DNA from: Kaistia granuli DSM 23481 | Lineage (GTDB): Bacteria > Pseudomonadota > Alphaproteobacteria > Rhizobiales > Kaistiaceae | Direction: 5' to 3' | Assembly: GCF_000380505.1 (NCBI RefSeq) | Contig: NZ_AQYH01000019.1 | Location: forward strand, 62,001-126,000 | Length of the DNA stretch: 64,000 bases | Shown: positions 10,305-19,798 of the stretch, piece by piece | Layout of the letters: each line of letters opens with the position of its first letter | How positions within the stretch are numbered: the stretch's first letter is position 1 | Notes under the pieces: generated by a model | The model's input: the letters and a program-made list of their open reading frames with translations, nothing else | Told to the model about the DNA's origin: nothing | Database searches by the model: none | Program-made: the position numbers and the translations under genes

Positions 10305-11072
10305 TTACTGAACGAGAACAGGCCCGCCGCCCTGCGGCCGTTCCTGCTCTTCGGTCAGGATGCCGAGCCGGCGCGCGACTTCCTGGTAGGCCTCGACGAG
10401 GCCGCCCATGTCGCGGCGGAAGCGGTCCTTGTCCAGCTTGTTCTGGGTCTGCACGTCCCAGAGCCGGCACGAATCCGGCGAGATCTCGTCGGCGACGACG
10501 ATCCGCATCATGTCGGCTTCCCAGAGGCGGCCGCACTCGATCTTGAAGTCGACGAGCTGGATGCCGGCGCCGAGGAACAGGCCGGAGAGGAAGTCGTTGA
10601 CACGGATGGCGAGCGCCATGATGTCGTCGATCTCCTGCGGGGTCGCCCAGCCGAAGGCGGTGATGTGCTCTTCCGAGACCATCGGGTCGTCGAGCGCGTC
10701 TGCCTTGTAGTAGAACTCGATGATCGAGCGCGGCAGGACCGTGCCCTCTTCGAGGCCAAGGCGCTTGGCCAGCGAGCCGGCCGCGACGTTGCGGACGACG
10801 ATCTCGAGCGGGATGATCTCGACTTCGCGGATCAGCTGCTCGCGCATGTTCAACCGACGGATGAAGTGCGTCGGGATGCCCATCCGGTTCAGATGCGTGA
10901 AAATGTGCTCGGAAATGCGGTTGTTCAACACGCCCTTTCCGTCAACAACCTCATGCTTCTTATTGTTGAAGGCAGTCGCATCGTCTTTGAAGAACTGGAT
11001 CAGCGTCCCGGGCTCCGGTCCTTCGAAAAGGATCTTGCCCTTGCCTTCATAGATGCGCCGACGACGGTTCAT
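10305..11072 (-). CDS. purC: Phosphoribosylaminoimidazole-succinocarboxamide synthase
   Basis: The 255-residue SAICAR synthase joins CAIR with aspartate using ATP. It shows [18 protein letters not shown] at the start, the FKDDATAFN motif, and [18 protein letters not shown], which belong to the substrate and nucleotide sites. The C-terminus is slightly extended with Pro/Gly. Another in-frame ATG at 11102 would add ten residues ([10 protein letters not shown]). The internal start is preferred because it matches the family's usual N-terminus, though neither site has a strong Shine-Dalgarno. It is the promoter-proximal gene of the pur group. Confidence 0.95.
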   Translation of the reverse strand: MNRRRRIYEGKGKILFEGPEPGTLIQFFKDDATAFNNKKHEVVDGKGVLNNRISEHIFTHLNRMGIPTHFIRRLNMREQLIREVEIIPLEIVVRNVAAGSLAKRLGLEEGTVLPRSIIEFYYKADALDDPMVSEEHITAFGWATPQEIDDIMALAIRVNDFLSGLFLGAGIQLVDFKIECGRLWEADMMRIVVADEISPDSCRLWDVQTQNKLDKDRFRRDMGGLVEAYQEVARRLGILTEEQERPQGGGPVLVQ

Positions 11073-11227
11073 GGGCACATACCGTGGTTTGAGGAAATCC
11101 ATACAGCCGGGGTTCCAATGTCAGGGATTCGCCGCGGCGAAGCTTTGCCAACCGACTCTGCGAGGTCGTTTGCGCGGCGTGAACCTACTCGATCACTCGC
11201 CAATTCACAATGATGGATAAATGCGAC

Positions 11228-11246
11228 GCTTTGGGCGACCCAAAGC
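11228..11246. repeat. Inverted repeat in the purC / zeta-subunit divergent region
   Basis: GCTTTGGG / CCCAAAGC is a perfect 8-base inverted repeat with a 3-base centre. It lies in the 286-base space between the divergent purC and zeta-subunit genes, about 155 bases before purC. It could be an operator or a small RNA hairpin. There is no other clear element and no coding potential in the space. Confidence 0.5.
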
Positions 11247-11358
11247 ACGCATTCCGCGTTTCCCTTTCGGTGCTTCCGTTGATTTGGGGTGGTGACGACG
11301 ATATGCAAGGCCCATATCATGGTCCTCGCTAACATGTTGATGAGTGGAGATACTCCGT

Positions 11359-11682
11359 ATGACGACGTTCGATCAGCGCAAGGACGCCTTCGAGAACCGC
11401 TTCGCCCTGGATGAGGCGCTGCGCTTCAAGGCCGTGGCACGGCGCAACAAGCAGCTGGGCCTGTGGGCCGCGGCGCTTCTCGGCAAGTCCGGGGCGGACG
11501 CCGAGTCCTATGCATCGGAGGTTGTCGCCGCTGATTTCGAGGAAGCCGGCGATGAGGACGTGTTCCGCAAGATCCGCAAGGATTTCGACGCGGCCGGCGT
11601 CAAGCAGTCGGACCATGAGATCCGCCGCACGATGGACGAGCTGCTCGCCGTCGCCGTCGAACAGGTCAAGTCCGAGGGCTAA
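11359..11682 (+). CDS. DUF1476 family protein, F1F0-ATPase inhibitor zeta subunit
   Basis: The 107-residue, highly charged, mainly alpha-helical protein starts MTTFDQRKDAFENRFALDEALRFKAVARRNKQLGLWAA, the conserved opening of the alphaproteobacterial zeta subunit. In Paracoccus denitrificans this protein inserts its N-terminal helix into F1 and blocks ATP hydrolysis. The ATG at 11359 matches the family N-terminus; an in-frame ATG five codons upstream lacks spacing for a ribosome site. The gene is divergent from purC, its usual neighbour in rhizobia. Confidence 0.93.
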   Translation: MTTFDQRKDAFENRFALDEALRFKAVARRNKQLGLWAAALLGKSGADAESYASEVVAADFEEAGDEDVFRKIRKDFDAAGVKQSDHEIRRTMDELLAVAVEQVKSEG

Positions 11683-11708
11683 ACCCTCAGCCCCTCGGAG
11701 CACCGAAT

Positions 11709-12482
11709 ATGCATCTTCCGTCCCTTGTTTCGGTGCTCCGTTCGCGCGGCACATGCCTCACCGCGTGGATTGCCACGCCGGAGCCGCTGCTCGCCGAGAA
11801 TGCGGCGCGCGTCGGCTTCGATTGCGTCACGCTCGACATGCAGCATGGCCTGCATGACCCCGTCAGCATCATGCGCGGCATCGGCGCCGTGGCGCTTGGC
11901 GGGGTTCCCGCCATCGTCCGCATTCCCGTCGGTGATTTCGCCATGGCGAGCCGCGCGCTCGACAAGGGCGCCAGCGCCATCATCGCGCCGATGATCAACT
12001 CGGCCGAGGATGCGCGCGCCTTCGCCATGGCCACCAAATACCCGCCGATCGGCGAGCGCAGCTGGGGGCCGGTGCGCGCCATGCAACTCGCCGGCGCGGC
12101 CGATGGCGGCGCCTATCTGCGCTCCGCCAACGCCGAGACGCTGACCTTCGCCATGATCGAGACACGCGCCGCCGTCGCCGCGCTCGACGAGATCCTGGCG
12201 GTGCCGGGCATCGACGCCGTGTTCATCGGCCCCTCGGACCTGTCGATCGCGCTTTCCGACGGCGCCGACGTCAATCCGATGCGGGCCGACAACCAGGCCG
12301 CGGCGGCTGACATCCTGGCGCGCGCCCGCAAGGCCGGCAAGCTTGCCGGCATCTTCGCGATCACGGGAGCGCAGGCGAAGCACTACCGAGCGCTTGGTTA
12401 TGACTTCATCGCTCTCGGGACCGACGGGGCCTACTTCCGTCTTGGCGCTTCTACCATGCTTGCCGAAGCGAGAGCCGAGTAG
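11709..12482 (+). CDS. HpcH/HpaI aldolase/citrate lyase family protein
   Basis: The 257-residue TIM-barrel class II aldolase has the DMQHG motif near residue 40, the metal-binding MIET region (a conserved Glu) and the VFIGPSDLSIALS signature. The family reversibly cleaves 2-keto-4-hydroxy acids such as 4-hydroxy-2-oxoheptanedioate or 2-keto-3-deoxy sugar acids into pyruvate and an aldehyde. The true substrate cannot be fixed here, as no catabolic neighbours are present. It lies 26 bases after the zeta-subunit gene and may be co-transcribed, with a GGAG site before the ATG. Confidence 0.9.
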   Translation: MHLPSLVSVLRSRGTCLTAWIATPEPLLAENAARVGFDCVTLDMQHGLHDPVSIMRGIGAVALGGVPAIVRIPVGDFAMASRALDKGASAIIAPMINSAEDARAFAMATKYPPIGERSWGPVRAMQLAGAADGGAYLRSANAETLTFAMIETRAAVAALDEILAVPGIDAVFIGPSDLSIALSDGADVNPMRADNQAAAADILARARKAGKLAGIFAITGAQAKHYRALGYDFIALGTDGAYFRLGASTMLAEARAE

Positions 12483-12558
12483 TTCGGCACTATTTTACAA
12501 GTCCAGGTTCCGGCGTACCTTTTTTCGGCAGTGATTCGGCTGATCGGGGAAATTACGC

Positions 12559-13257
12559 ATGCAAAAAGCTGTCGCAGAGTTTATCGGAACCTTCACGCTT
12601 GTTCTGTTCGGTTGTGGCGCCGCCGTCATCGCCGGCCCGGCCATCGCCGGTGCCAATACGGTCGGCGTGCTCGGCATCGCCTTCTCGTTCGGCCTGGCGA
12701 TCGTCGCCATGGCCTACGCCATCGGCCCGATCTCCGGCTGCCACGTTAATCCGGCCGTCAGCCTCGGCGCGCTCGTCGCCGGCCGCATGACTGTCGGCGA
12801 CTTTATCACCTACGTGATCGCGCAGGTTCTCGGTGCCATCGCCGGCGCGCTTGTCCTCTACCTGATCATGAAGGGCAAGGCCGAGGGCTGGGACGGCGGC
12901 ATGGGCACCAATGGCTGGGGCCCGGGCTACATGGGCGGATACAATGTCACCTCGGCCTTCATCTTCGAAGTGGTGGCGACGTTCATCTTCCTGGTCGTCA
13001 TCCTCGGCGTGACGCACAAGCTGGTGCCGCATCACTTCGCGGGCCTCGCCATCGGCCTGACGCTGGCCATGATCCACATCGTCGGCATCAATGTCACCGG
13101 CGTGTCGGTCAATCCGGCCCGCAGCCTCGGTCCGGCACTGTTCGCCGGCGGCGCAGCGATTTCGCAGCTTTGGCTGTTCATCGTGGCGCCGTTCATCGGC
13201 GCGGCCCTTGCCGGCTTCGTCTACAAGGCCGGCATTCTCTATCACGGCGAGCGCTAG
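12559..13257 (+). CDS. aqpZ: Aquaporin Z
   Basis: The 232-residue inner-membrane water channel has six membrane helices and two NPA half-helices at residues 64-66 (HVNPAVSLG) and 185-187 (SVNPARSLGP). The Arg after the second NPA belongs to the selectivity filter. The first helix carries AEFIGTFTLVLFGCG, as in AqpZ. The loop KAEGWDGGMGTNGWGPGYMGG is typical of the proteobacterial form. The gene ends before a bidirectional terminator shared with gpx. Confidence 0.96.
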   Translation: MQKAVAEFIGTFTLVLFGCGAAVIAGPAIAGANTVGVLGIAFSFGLAIVAMAYAIGPISGCHVNPAVSLGALVAGRMTVGDFITYVIAQVLGAIAGALVLYLIMKGKAEGWDGGMGTNGWGPGYMGGYNVTSAFIFEVVATFIFLVVILGVTHKLVPHHFAGLAIGLTLAMIHIVGINVTGVSVNPARSLGPALFAGGAAISQLWLFIVAPFIGAALAGFVYKAGILYHGER

Positions 13258-13310
13258 TCGACGCCGGGAGCCACGGGGGCGAGACTGATCCCCTGGATGC
13301 AGACATGCAG

Positions 13311-13336
13311 AAAGCCCGCCCTTCAAGGCGGGCTTT
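13311..13336. terminator. Bidirectional terminator between aqpZ and gpx
   Basis: The 10-base stem AAAGCCCGCC / GGCGGGCTTT with a 6-base loop is flanked by T on the plus side and by A/T on the minus side. It serves both convergent genes. Confidence 0.88.
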
Positions 13337-13343
13337 TTGCTGT

Positions 13344-13820
13344 TCAGGCCTTGGCGAGTTCGGATTCGATCGCCGCGACGACGGACGGATCGTCCGGCTC
13401 GGTCTTCGGGGGGAAGCGCGCGGCAACGGCGCCGTCGCGGCCGATCAGGAATTTCTCGAAGTTCCAGCTGATGTCCTGGTCGCCGGCCAGCGCGTCGTAA
13501 AGCGGATGCCGGTCGCCGCCGGTCACGGAGATCTTGGCGAACATCGGGAAATCGACGCCATAAGTCAGGCGGCAGAAGTCCTGGATCTCCTCATTCGTGC
13601 CCGGCTCCTGGCCCTTGAAGTCGTTGGCCGGGAAGCCGAGAACGGTCAGGCCCTTGTCCCTGTAGGTGCGATAGAGGGCCTCGAGCCCGTCATATTGCGG
13701 CGTCAGCCCGCATTTCGAGGCGACGTTGACGACGAGCAGGACGCGGCCGGCATAGTCGCCCAGCGACGCCTGGCTGCCGTCGATGCGGTCGACGGGAATG
13801 TCGTAGAGCGGAGAGGGCAT
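13344..13820 (-). CDS. Glutathione peroxidase family protein
   Basis: The 158-residue thioredoxin-fold peroxidase has the peroxidatic Cys at residue 37 in NVASKCGLTPQY. The remaining motifs are LGFPANDFKGQEPGTNEEI (Gln of the tetrad) and SWNFEKFLIGRDG (Trp and Asn). It is a Cys, not Sec, enzyme of the bacterial type, which often uses thioredoxin as reductant. It reduces hydrogen peroxide and lipid hydroperoxides. It lies downstream of purB on the minus strand but behind that gene's terminator, so it probably has its own promoter. Confidence 0.94.
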   Translation of the reverse strand: MPSPLYDIPVDRIDGSQASLGDYAGRVLLVVNVASKCGLTPQYDGLEALYRTYRDKGLTVLGFPANDFKGQEPGTNEEIQDFCRLTYGVDFPMFAKISVTGGDRHPLYDALAGDQDISWNFEKFLIGRDGAVAARFPPKTEPDDPSVVAAIESELAKA

Positions 13821-13855
13821 GTTCGGACCTCGGTTGTCGGGGCATGAAACAAAAC

Positions 13856-13880
13856 AGGCGCCCTAGAGATAAGGGCGCCT
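13856..13880 (-). terminator. Terminator of purB
   Basis: The 9-base stem AGGCGCCCT / AGGGCGCCT is followed on the minus strand by TGTTTTGTTTC. It lies 31 bases after the purB stop. Confidence 0.8.
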
Positions 13881-13911
13881 GCCATAAGCTCAAGCTCCGT
13901 CTTGCCGAAGC

Positions 13912-15219
<1,308 letters not shown>

Positions 15220-15289
15220 TGGCGGGCCCTCTCAGTTTTCGCCCCGGGGTCTACCAGAGCGGGCCTGCCCGAACAACCCGATCGCCTGC

Positions 15290-15601
15290 CTATTCCAGCG
15301 GCGGCGGCTGCGGGAGGCGGGGGGCTTCCGGCGGCAGATGAGGCGGGCAGTCGATGCGCGGTTCGACGGTCGCCCCCGAATCGTCCTCGGTCCGGATGGA
15401 GCTTTCCTGGCAGCCGGGCGGCGGGGCGGGGGGAGGCTCGACGGTCGGCTGTGGCTTGTCGACATCCTCGATCATCGAAATCGTGCCGGCTTCCCGCTGG
15501 GTTGCCTCGCGCGGGGACGATGAACTGGGCATGCCGATGACGAGCAGCAGCAAGGACGCTGTCGCGCTGATGCCCAGTGGCAGTTGCGGCCGGCGTCCCA
15601 T
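15290..15601 (-). CDS. Small proline-rich exported or membrane-anchored protein
   Basis: The 103-residue hypothetical protein has a positively charged start (MGRRPQ), one hydrophobic segment (LPLGISATASLLLLVIGM), then a Pro-rich tail with PTVEPPPAPPPG and PPHLPPEAPRLPQPPP. The start at 15601 is supported by a GGAGGA site seven bases upstream; an alternative ATG lies ten codons further. Two Cys in the tail could form a disulfide outside the cytoplasm. No family is recognised. It lies 70 bases downstream of purB's start region, transcribed towards it. Confidence 0.55.
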   Translation of the reverse strand: MGRRPQLPLGISATASLLLLVIGMPSSSSPREATQREAGTISMIEDVDKPQPTVEPPPAPPPGCQESSIRTEDDSGATVEPRIDCPPHLPPEAPRLPQPPPLE

Positions 15602-15688
15602 GGAGCCGTCCTCCGACAAGCCCCCGGCCAAATTAACGGGAGCGGCGGGACGGCGCTTCCAAAAACGCCGCCGCGCCGCTCTTTGTGA

Positions 15689-16402
15689 TCAGGGCAACGG
15701 CGCGGTGACGGCGAGATAGCGTCCGTCCGGGCCTTCGAAACCGCGCGTCAGCACCATGACGAGAACGACGAGCGTCGCCGGCTGGCCGAAACGCTGGTGA
15801 ATGACGACATCGTTGATGCGGTAGTCGAGCGCCGTGCCACGGCTGGCGGGGAGGGCCTCGTCCTCATGCAGGACCGTGGTGCCGTCCTCGGTCTTCAGCA
15901 GGAGGCGGAAGCCCTGCGTCTTGTAGCTCGGATCGTCATTGCCGGGGGCGGCGAGCGGAATGGTTTCCAGCTCCACCGTCAGGTCCGGCCCTGCCAGCTG
16001 CTGGGGCGCATGGCGCTTGAACACGATCCTGTAGGGATCGCGGCCGCTCTCGGTGATCGGATTGGAGGCGAGCAGGGTTCCCGGCTGGTCGATCGACTTC
16101 AGCAGCGGCGCCGCCTGTGCAGCGGCTGCCTGCCGCGCCGCGGCGAGGGTCTTGGTCTCGTCGTCGAGGCGGATTCGGATCGGCGTGCCGTCGACCCAGC
16201 TGTCCTTCTTCGTGTCGATGACGAAGAGATTGGCATAGGGAAAGCCGGAGCCGTCCTGGATGCCGAACTCCTCGAAGGCGAAGCGGCCGCCATCTTCCGA
16301 GAAGCCGAGGATGGCGCGCTCGGCAAAGTCGCCGGCGATCGCCGGCGCGGCGGCGAACATGGCGGCAGCCGAAAGCGAGACGGCGAGGACGAAGCTGCGC
16401 AT
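15689..16402 (-). CDS. Secreted DUF2259 family protein
   Basis: The 237-residue protein has a Sec signal peptide (MRSFVLAVSLSAAAMFAAA, cleavage expected near AIAGDFAERA). The mature part contains GFSEDGGRFAFEEFGIQDGSGFPYANLFVIDTKKDSWV, which is the DUF2259 opening, and closes with a C-terminal strand region. It is predicted periplasmic and beta-rich. The family is frequent in alphaproteobacteria and has no established function. It lies 47 bases downstream of rpe on the same strand. Confidence 0.82.
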   Translation of the reverse strand: MRSFVLAVSLSAAAMFAAAPAIAGDFAERAILGFSEDGGRFAFEEFGIQDGSGFPYANLFVIDTKKDSWVDGTPIRIRLDDETKTLAAARQAAAAQAAPLLKSIDQPGTLLASNPITESGRDPYRIVFKRHAPQQLAGPDLTVELETIPLAAPGNDDPSYKTQGFRLLLKTEDGTTVLHEDEALPASRGTALDYRINDVVIHQRFGQPATLVVLVMVLTRGFEGPDGRYLAVTAPLP

Positions 16403-16449
16403 GGACTGGGCTTTCCTGTTGGGAGGATGAGGACGGACGCCGGGCGGCG

Positions 16450-17118
16450 TCAGGCGGCCGAGGCCTCGCGGATGGCGGCGATGTTCGCGGCATAGGCGGC
16501 GGCGCTGCCGCCCTTGAAGACGGAGGAACCGGCGACCAGCACGTCGGCGCCGGCACGCACCAGCGCCGGGGCGGTCGCCGGAGTCACGCCGCCATCGACT
16601 TCGATATGAATCGGGCGGTCGCCGATCATCGCCTTGATGCGGGCGACCTTGTCGACCGATTCCGGGATGAAGCTCTGGCCGCCGAAGCCGGGATTGACGC
16701 TCATGACGAGGACGAGGTCGACCATGTCGAGTATGTAGGCGATGGCGCTTTCGGGCGTCGACGGGTTGAGCGCGACGCCGGCCTTCTTGCCGAGATGGCG
16801 GATGGTCTGCAGCGAGCGGTGCAGATGCGGCCCCGCCTCGGCATGGACGGTGATCAGATCGGCGCCGGCCTCGGCGAACTCGGCCAGATAGGGATCGGCC
16901 GGCGTGATCATGAGATGCACGTCGAAAAGCTTGTTCGAAAGCGGCCGCAGCGAGCGCAATACCGGCGGGCCGAACGTGATGTTGGGGACGAAATGGCCGT
17001 CCATGATGTCGAGATGGATCCAGTCCGCGCCGGCCGCTTCGACGGCGCGCACCTCGTCGCCGAGACGGGAAAAGTCCGAGGCGAGAATGGATGGCGAGAT
17101 CAGGAGGGGAGCGGCCAT
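16450..17118 (-). CDS. rpe: Ribulose-phosphate 3-epimerase
   Basis: The 222-residue TIM barrel interconverts ribulose 5-phosphate and xylulose 5-phosphate. Motifs are [17 protein letters not shown] at the start, [20 protein letters not shown] (metal ligands and catalytic Asp), FDVHLMI and the phosphate loop [11 protein letters not shown]. The metal-binding His and Asp residues are intact. The ATG at 17118 ([10 protein letters not shown]) matches family length; the frame is open upstream without family character. Confidence 0.97.
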   Translation of the reverse strand: MAAPLLISPSILASDFSRLGDEVRAVEAAGADWIHLDIMDGHFVPNITFGPPVLRSLRPLSNKLFDVHLMITPADPYLAEFAEAGADLITVHAEAGPHLHRSLQTIRHLGKKAGVALNPSTPESAIAYILDMVDLVLVMSVNPGFGGQSFIPESVDKVARIKAMIGDRPIHIEVDGGVTPATAPALVRAGADVLVAGSSVFKGGSAAAYAANIAAIREASAA

Positions 17119-17279
17119 GATACTGCTTTCAGTTTCTGGGACCAGGAAGCCAGGTCCGGGACTGGTTTGTTTCGGCCGTATCACGGCAACCGCAGCTGGG
17201 CAATTGCCCGTCCGGCGCGGGACGGGCAAACTTGGCCCGAACACGAGGAAGGAACAGAGCGATTCCCGGCACGAAAGAG

Positions 17280-18527
17280 ATGGAGCGGTTCGACGCGATC
17301 GTGCTGGGCGCCGGCATCGTCGGCGTGTCCGCGGCGCTTAACCTGCAGAAGCGAAACCGTACCGTCGCGCTGATCGACAAGCGCGATCCGGGCGAGGCGA
17401 CGTCCTACGGCAATGCCGGCGTGATCGAGCGCGAAGGCTTCTTCCCGATCGTCTTCCCGCGTCAGTTCGGGGCGCTGTGGAAATATGGCCGCAACAGGGA
17501 GACCGAGCTCCATTATAACCGCCGCTTCCTGCCGAAGATCGCGCCCTGGCTGATGCGGCTCAGGGCCAGCTCGTCGCCGCGCGCCATCGAGGACTATGCC
17601 GAAGCGATGAACCCGATCCTCGCCCATGCCGCGAGCGAACACGGGGTGCTCGCTGGCAAGGGCAGGGCGGTCGAGTTCTTTCGCGGCACCGGTTGGATCA
17701 AGGGCTATCGCAGCATTGCCGGCTTCGAGGCCGATACCAAGGCGCATCTGGCGCTGGCCGAGCGCTTCGGCGTTCGCTACGAGATCCTCGACGGCCATGA
17801 GATCACCGACCTCGAGCCCGATCTCGCGCCGGTCTTCGCCCGCGGCGTGTTTTGGCCGGATACGGTGTCGGTATCGAGCCCGGGTGGCGTCACCAAGGCC
17901 TATGCCCGCCTGTTCGAGGCGATGGGCGGCACGGTATCGCATGGCGACGCGCTGACGCTGCGCCGCGAGAACGATCTCTGGGTGGTCGACATGGACGGGC
18001 GTTCGGCGACGGCGCCGGACGTCGTGGTGGCGCTCGGGCCGTGGGCGATGGATCTCCTGAAGCCGCTCGGCTACCGCTACCCGTTCGCCGTCAAGCGCGG
18101 CTACCACCTGCACTTCAAGCCGCGCGGCGACGCGGCGCTGGAGCGGCCGGTGGTCGATGTGGCGCATGGCTATGTGCTGACGCCGATGCGCCAGGGCTAC
18201 CGGATCACCTCCGGCATCGAGTTCGACGATCGCGATGCGCCGCCGACGCCGGTGCAGATCGGCCGCATCCTGCCGCAGGTGCGGGCGCTGTTCCCGCTCG
18301 GCGACCAGATCGAGGCCGAGCCCTGGTTGGGCGCGCGGCCCTGCCTGCCGGATTCGATGCCGATCGTCGGCCCGGCGCCGCGCCATCCGGGCCTCTGGCT
18401 GAATTTCGGCCATGGTCATCTCGGCTTCACCCTCGGGCCGGCGACGGGCCGGCTGGTGTCCGAGCTGATCACCCGCGAAATGCCCTTCGTCGATCCCGCC
18501 CCGTTCAGCCCGCTGCGTTTTCGGTAG
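17280..18527 (+). CDS. FAD-dependent amino-acid dehydrogenase/oxidase (DadA-like)
   Basis: The 415-residue flavoprotein has an N-terminal Rossmann motif ([23 protein letters not shown]) followed by [15 protein letters not shown], the stretch that surrounds the flavin in DadA-type D-amino acid dehydrogenases. A C-terminal [21 protein letters not shown] closes the FAD site. The ATG at 17280 follows a GAAAGAG site. Such enzymes oxidatively deaminate D-amino acids or related amines at the membrane face and pass electrons to the respiratory chain. Convergent neighbours are branched-chain amino acid transporter genes, which fits amino-acid use but does not prove it. Confidence 0.85.
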   Translation: MERFDAIVLGAGIVGVSAALNLQKRNRTVALIDKRDPGEATSYGNAGVIEREGFFPIVFPRQFGALWKYGRNRETELHYNRRFLPKIAPWLMRLRASSSPRAIEDYAEAMNPILAHAASEHGVLAGKGRAVEFFRGTGWIKGYRSIAGFEADTKAHLALAERFGVRYEILDGHEITDLEPDLAPVFARGVFWPDTVSVSSPGGVTKAYARLFEAMGGTVSHGDALTLRRENDLWVVDMDGRSATAPDVVVALGPWAMDLLKPLGYRYPFAVKRGYHLHFKPRGDAALERPVVDVAHGYVLTPMRQGYRITSGIEFDDRDAPPTPVQIGRILPQVRALFPLGDQIEAEPWLGARPCLPDSMPIVGPAPRHPGLWLNFGHGHLGFTLGPATGRLVSELITREMPFVDPAPFSPLRFR

Positions 18528-18565
18528 GGGCAGCTCCGCCTGGCCGGGTCCGGGCCGACGCCGTC

Positions 18566-19693
18566 CTAGTCCCGCGCGTCCGGGACGAGGGCGCCGTCCT
18601 GCCAGCGGAAGATGGAAAAGCCCTGCAGCTGGGCGTCGCCCTTGGCGTCGAAGCCGACCGGGCCGAGCACGGTCGGCGTCGCGGTGCCTGAGATCGTCGT
18701 GGCAAGCACATCGCCCTGGTCGGAGCCGCTGGCGCGGCGGGCCTCGGCCCAGAGCTGGACGGCTGCATAGGCTGGCAGCACGAAGCCCAGCGGTTCGACC
18801 CCGGCCGTCCGCAGCGCCGCGTTGACGCTGTCGGCCGCGCCGCCACGCCGCCAGTCGGTGAAGAAGGTCAGAAGCGTGCCGTCGGCGGCATCGCCGGCCG
18901 AGGTCTTGAACTCGCCCGTCGCCAGCGCGTCGCCGCCGACCAGGACAGCTTCCGATCCCTTCGCCCGCAAGGCCTTCAGGATCAGCGCGATGTCGCCGGG
19001 GTCGCCGCCGACGAAGACGACGTCGATGGCATCGGCGATCAGCCGGTCGGCGAGGGCGGAATATTCCTTGGCGCCGGGCTCGTAGCTGTCGGCGCGGGCC
19101 TCGCGCTTGCCGGCCTCGTTCATCGCCTGTCTGGTCACCTCGGCCAGCGGTTTGCCATAGGGCGAACCGTCATTGAGGATGGCGATCCGTCGCGTGCCGA
19201 AGCGCTCCGCCAGGAAAGCGCCGGCCGTGGCGCCTTGGGCATCGTCGCGCGCGGCGAGCCGGAACAGCGTCGGGCCGGGGCGGCTGTCGGTGTAGCGGTT
19301 GGCTGTGACGGCCGGGGTGATCGCCACCAACCCCTTGTCGACATAGACGGGAGCCGCGGCCAGCGCCGCCTCGGCGCAGACATGGCCGACCACCAGGGCG
19401 TCGCCGCGGCCGATCGCCCGGTTGGCGGCGGCCAGCGCGTTGTCCGGCTTGCAGGCATCGTCCTCGACATCGACGACGATGCGCTCGCCATGGATGCCGC
19501 CCGTGGCATTGAGGGCGTCGACGGCCATCTCGACGCCGGCGCGGATCTGCTTGCCGAGCGCCTGGTAGGGGCCGCTCATCGGCCCGACTGCCATGACGCG
19601 GATATCGGCGCGGACGGACCCGGCGAAGGTGGTCAGGGAGAGGGCCAGAGCCAGGGATAGGGAAGTGCGGGCGGTGGAAAGTCTGAGCGGCAT
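18566..19693 (-). CDS. Branched-chain amino acid-type ABC substrate-binding protein (second copy)
   Basis: The 375-residue periplasmic-binding protein of the LivJ/LivK type has a signal peptide (MPLRLSTARTSLSLALALSL, cleavage near VRA). Mature sequence starts DIRVMAVGPMSGPYQALGKQIRAGVEMAVDALNATGGI. It has the type I fold with two Rossmann lobes. The start at 19693 is chosen because an AAGGA site precedes it and it opens the signal peptide. It follows the livK-like gene on the minus strand, beyond a terminator. Sequence divergence from that neighbour is large, so the two probably bind different amino acids. Confidence 0.87.
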   Translation of the reverse strand: MPLRLSTARTSLSLALALSLTTFAGSVRADIRVMAVGPMSGPYQALGKQIRAGVEMAVDALNATGGIHGERIVVDVEDDACKPDNALAAANRAIGRGDALVVGHVCAEAALAAAPVYVDKGLVAITPAVTANRYTDSRPGPTLFRLAARDDAQGATAGAFLAERFGTRRIAILNDGSPYGKPLAEVTRQAMNEAGKREARADSYEPGAKEYSALADRLIADAIDVVFVGGDPGDIALILKALRAKGSEAVLVGGDALATGEFKTSAGDAADGTLLTFFTDWRRGGAADSVNAALRTAGVEPLGFVLPAYAAVQLWAEARRASGSDQGDVLATTISGTATPTVLGPVGFDAKGDAQLQGFSIFRWQDGALVPDARD

Positions 19694-19750
19694 GGATCGT
19701 CCTTCGCGGGGCATGGCGCAATCATGCCCGGCGCCGGACCAAAAGAAAAC

Positions 19751-19775
19751 GCCCGCGTCTCGGAGCGACGCGGGC
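19751..19775 (-). terminator. Terminator after the livK-like gene
   Basis: The perfect 9-base stem GCCCGCGTC / GACGCGGGC has a 7-base loop. On the minus strand it is followed by GTTTTCTTTTGG. It lies 23 bases after the stop at 19799 and separates the two binding-protein genes. Confidence 0.87.
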
Positions 19776-19798
19776 GCTGGTCTCAAGAGGGGCTCGGA

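Noticed and set aside
11069-11335. An 88-codon minus-strand open frame upstream of purC
   Set aside because: It overlaps the purC start, has no Shine-Dalgarno and no recognisable sequence. The space is better read as a divergent regulatory region.
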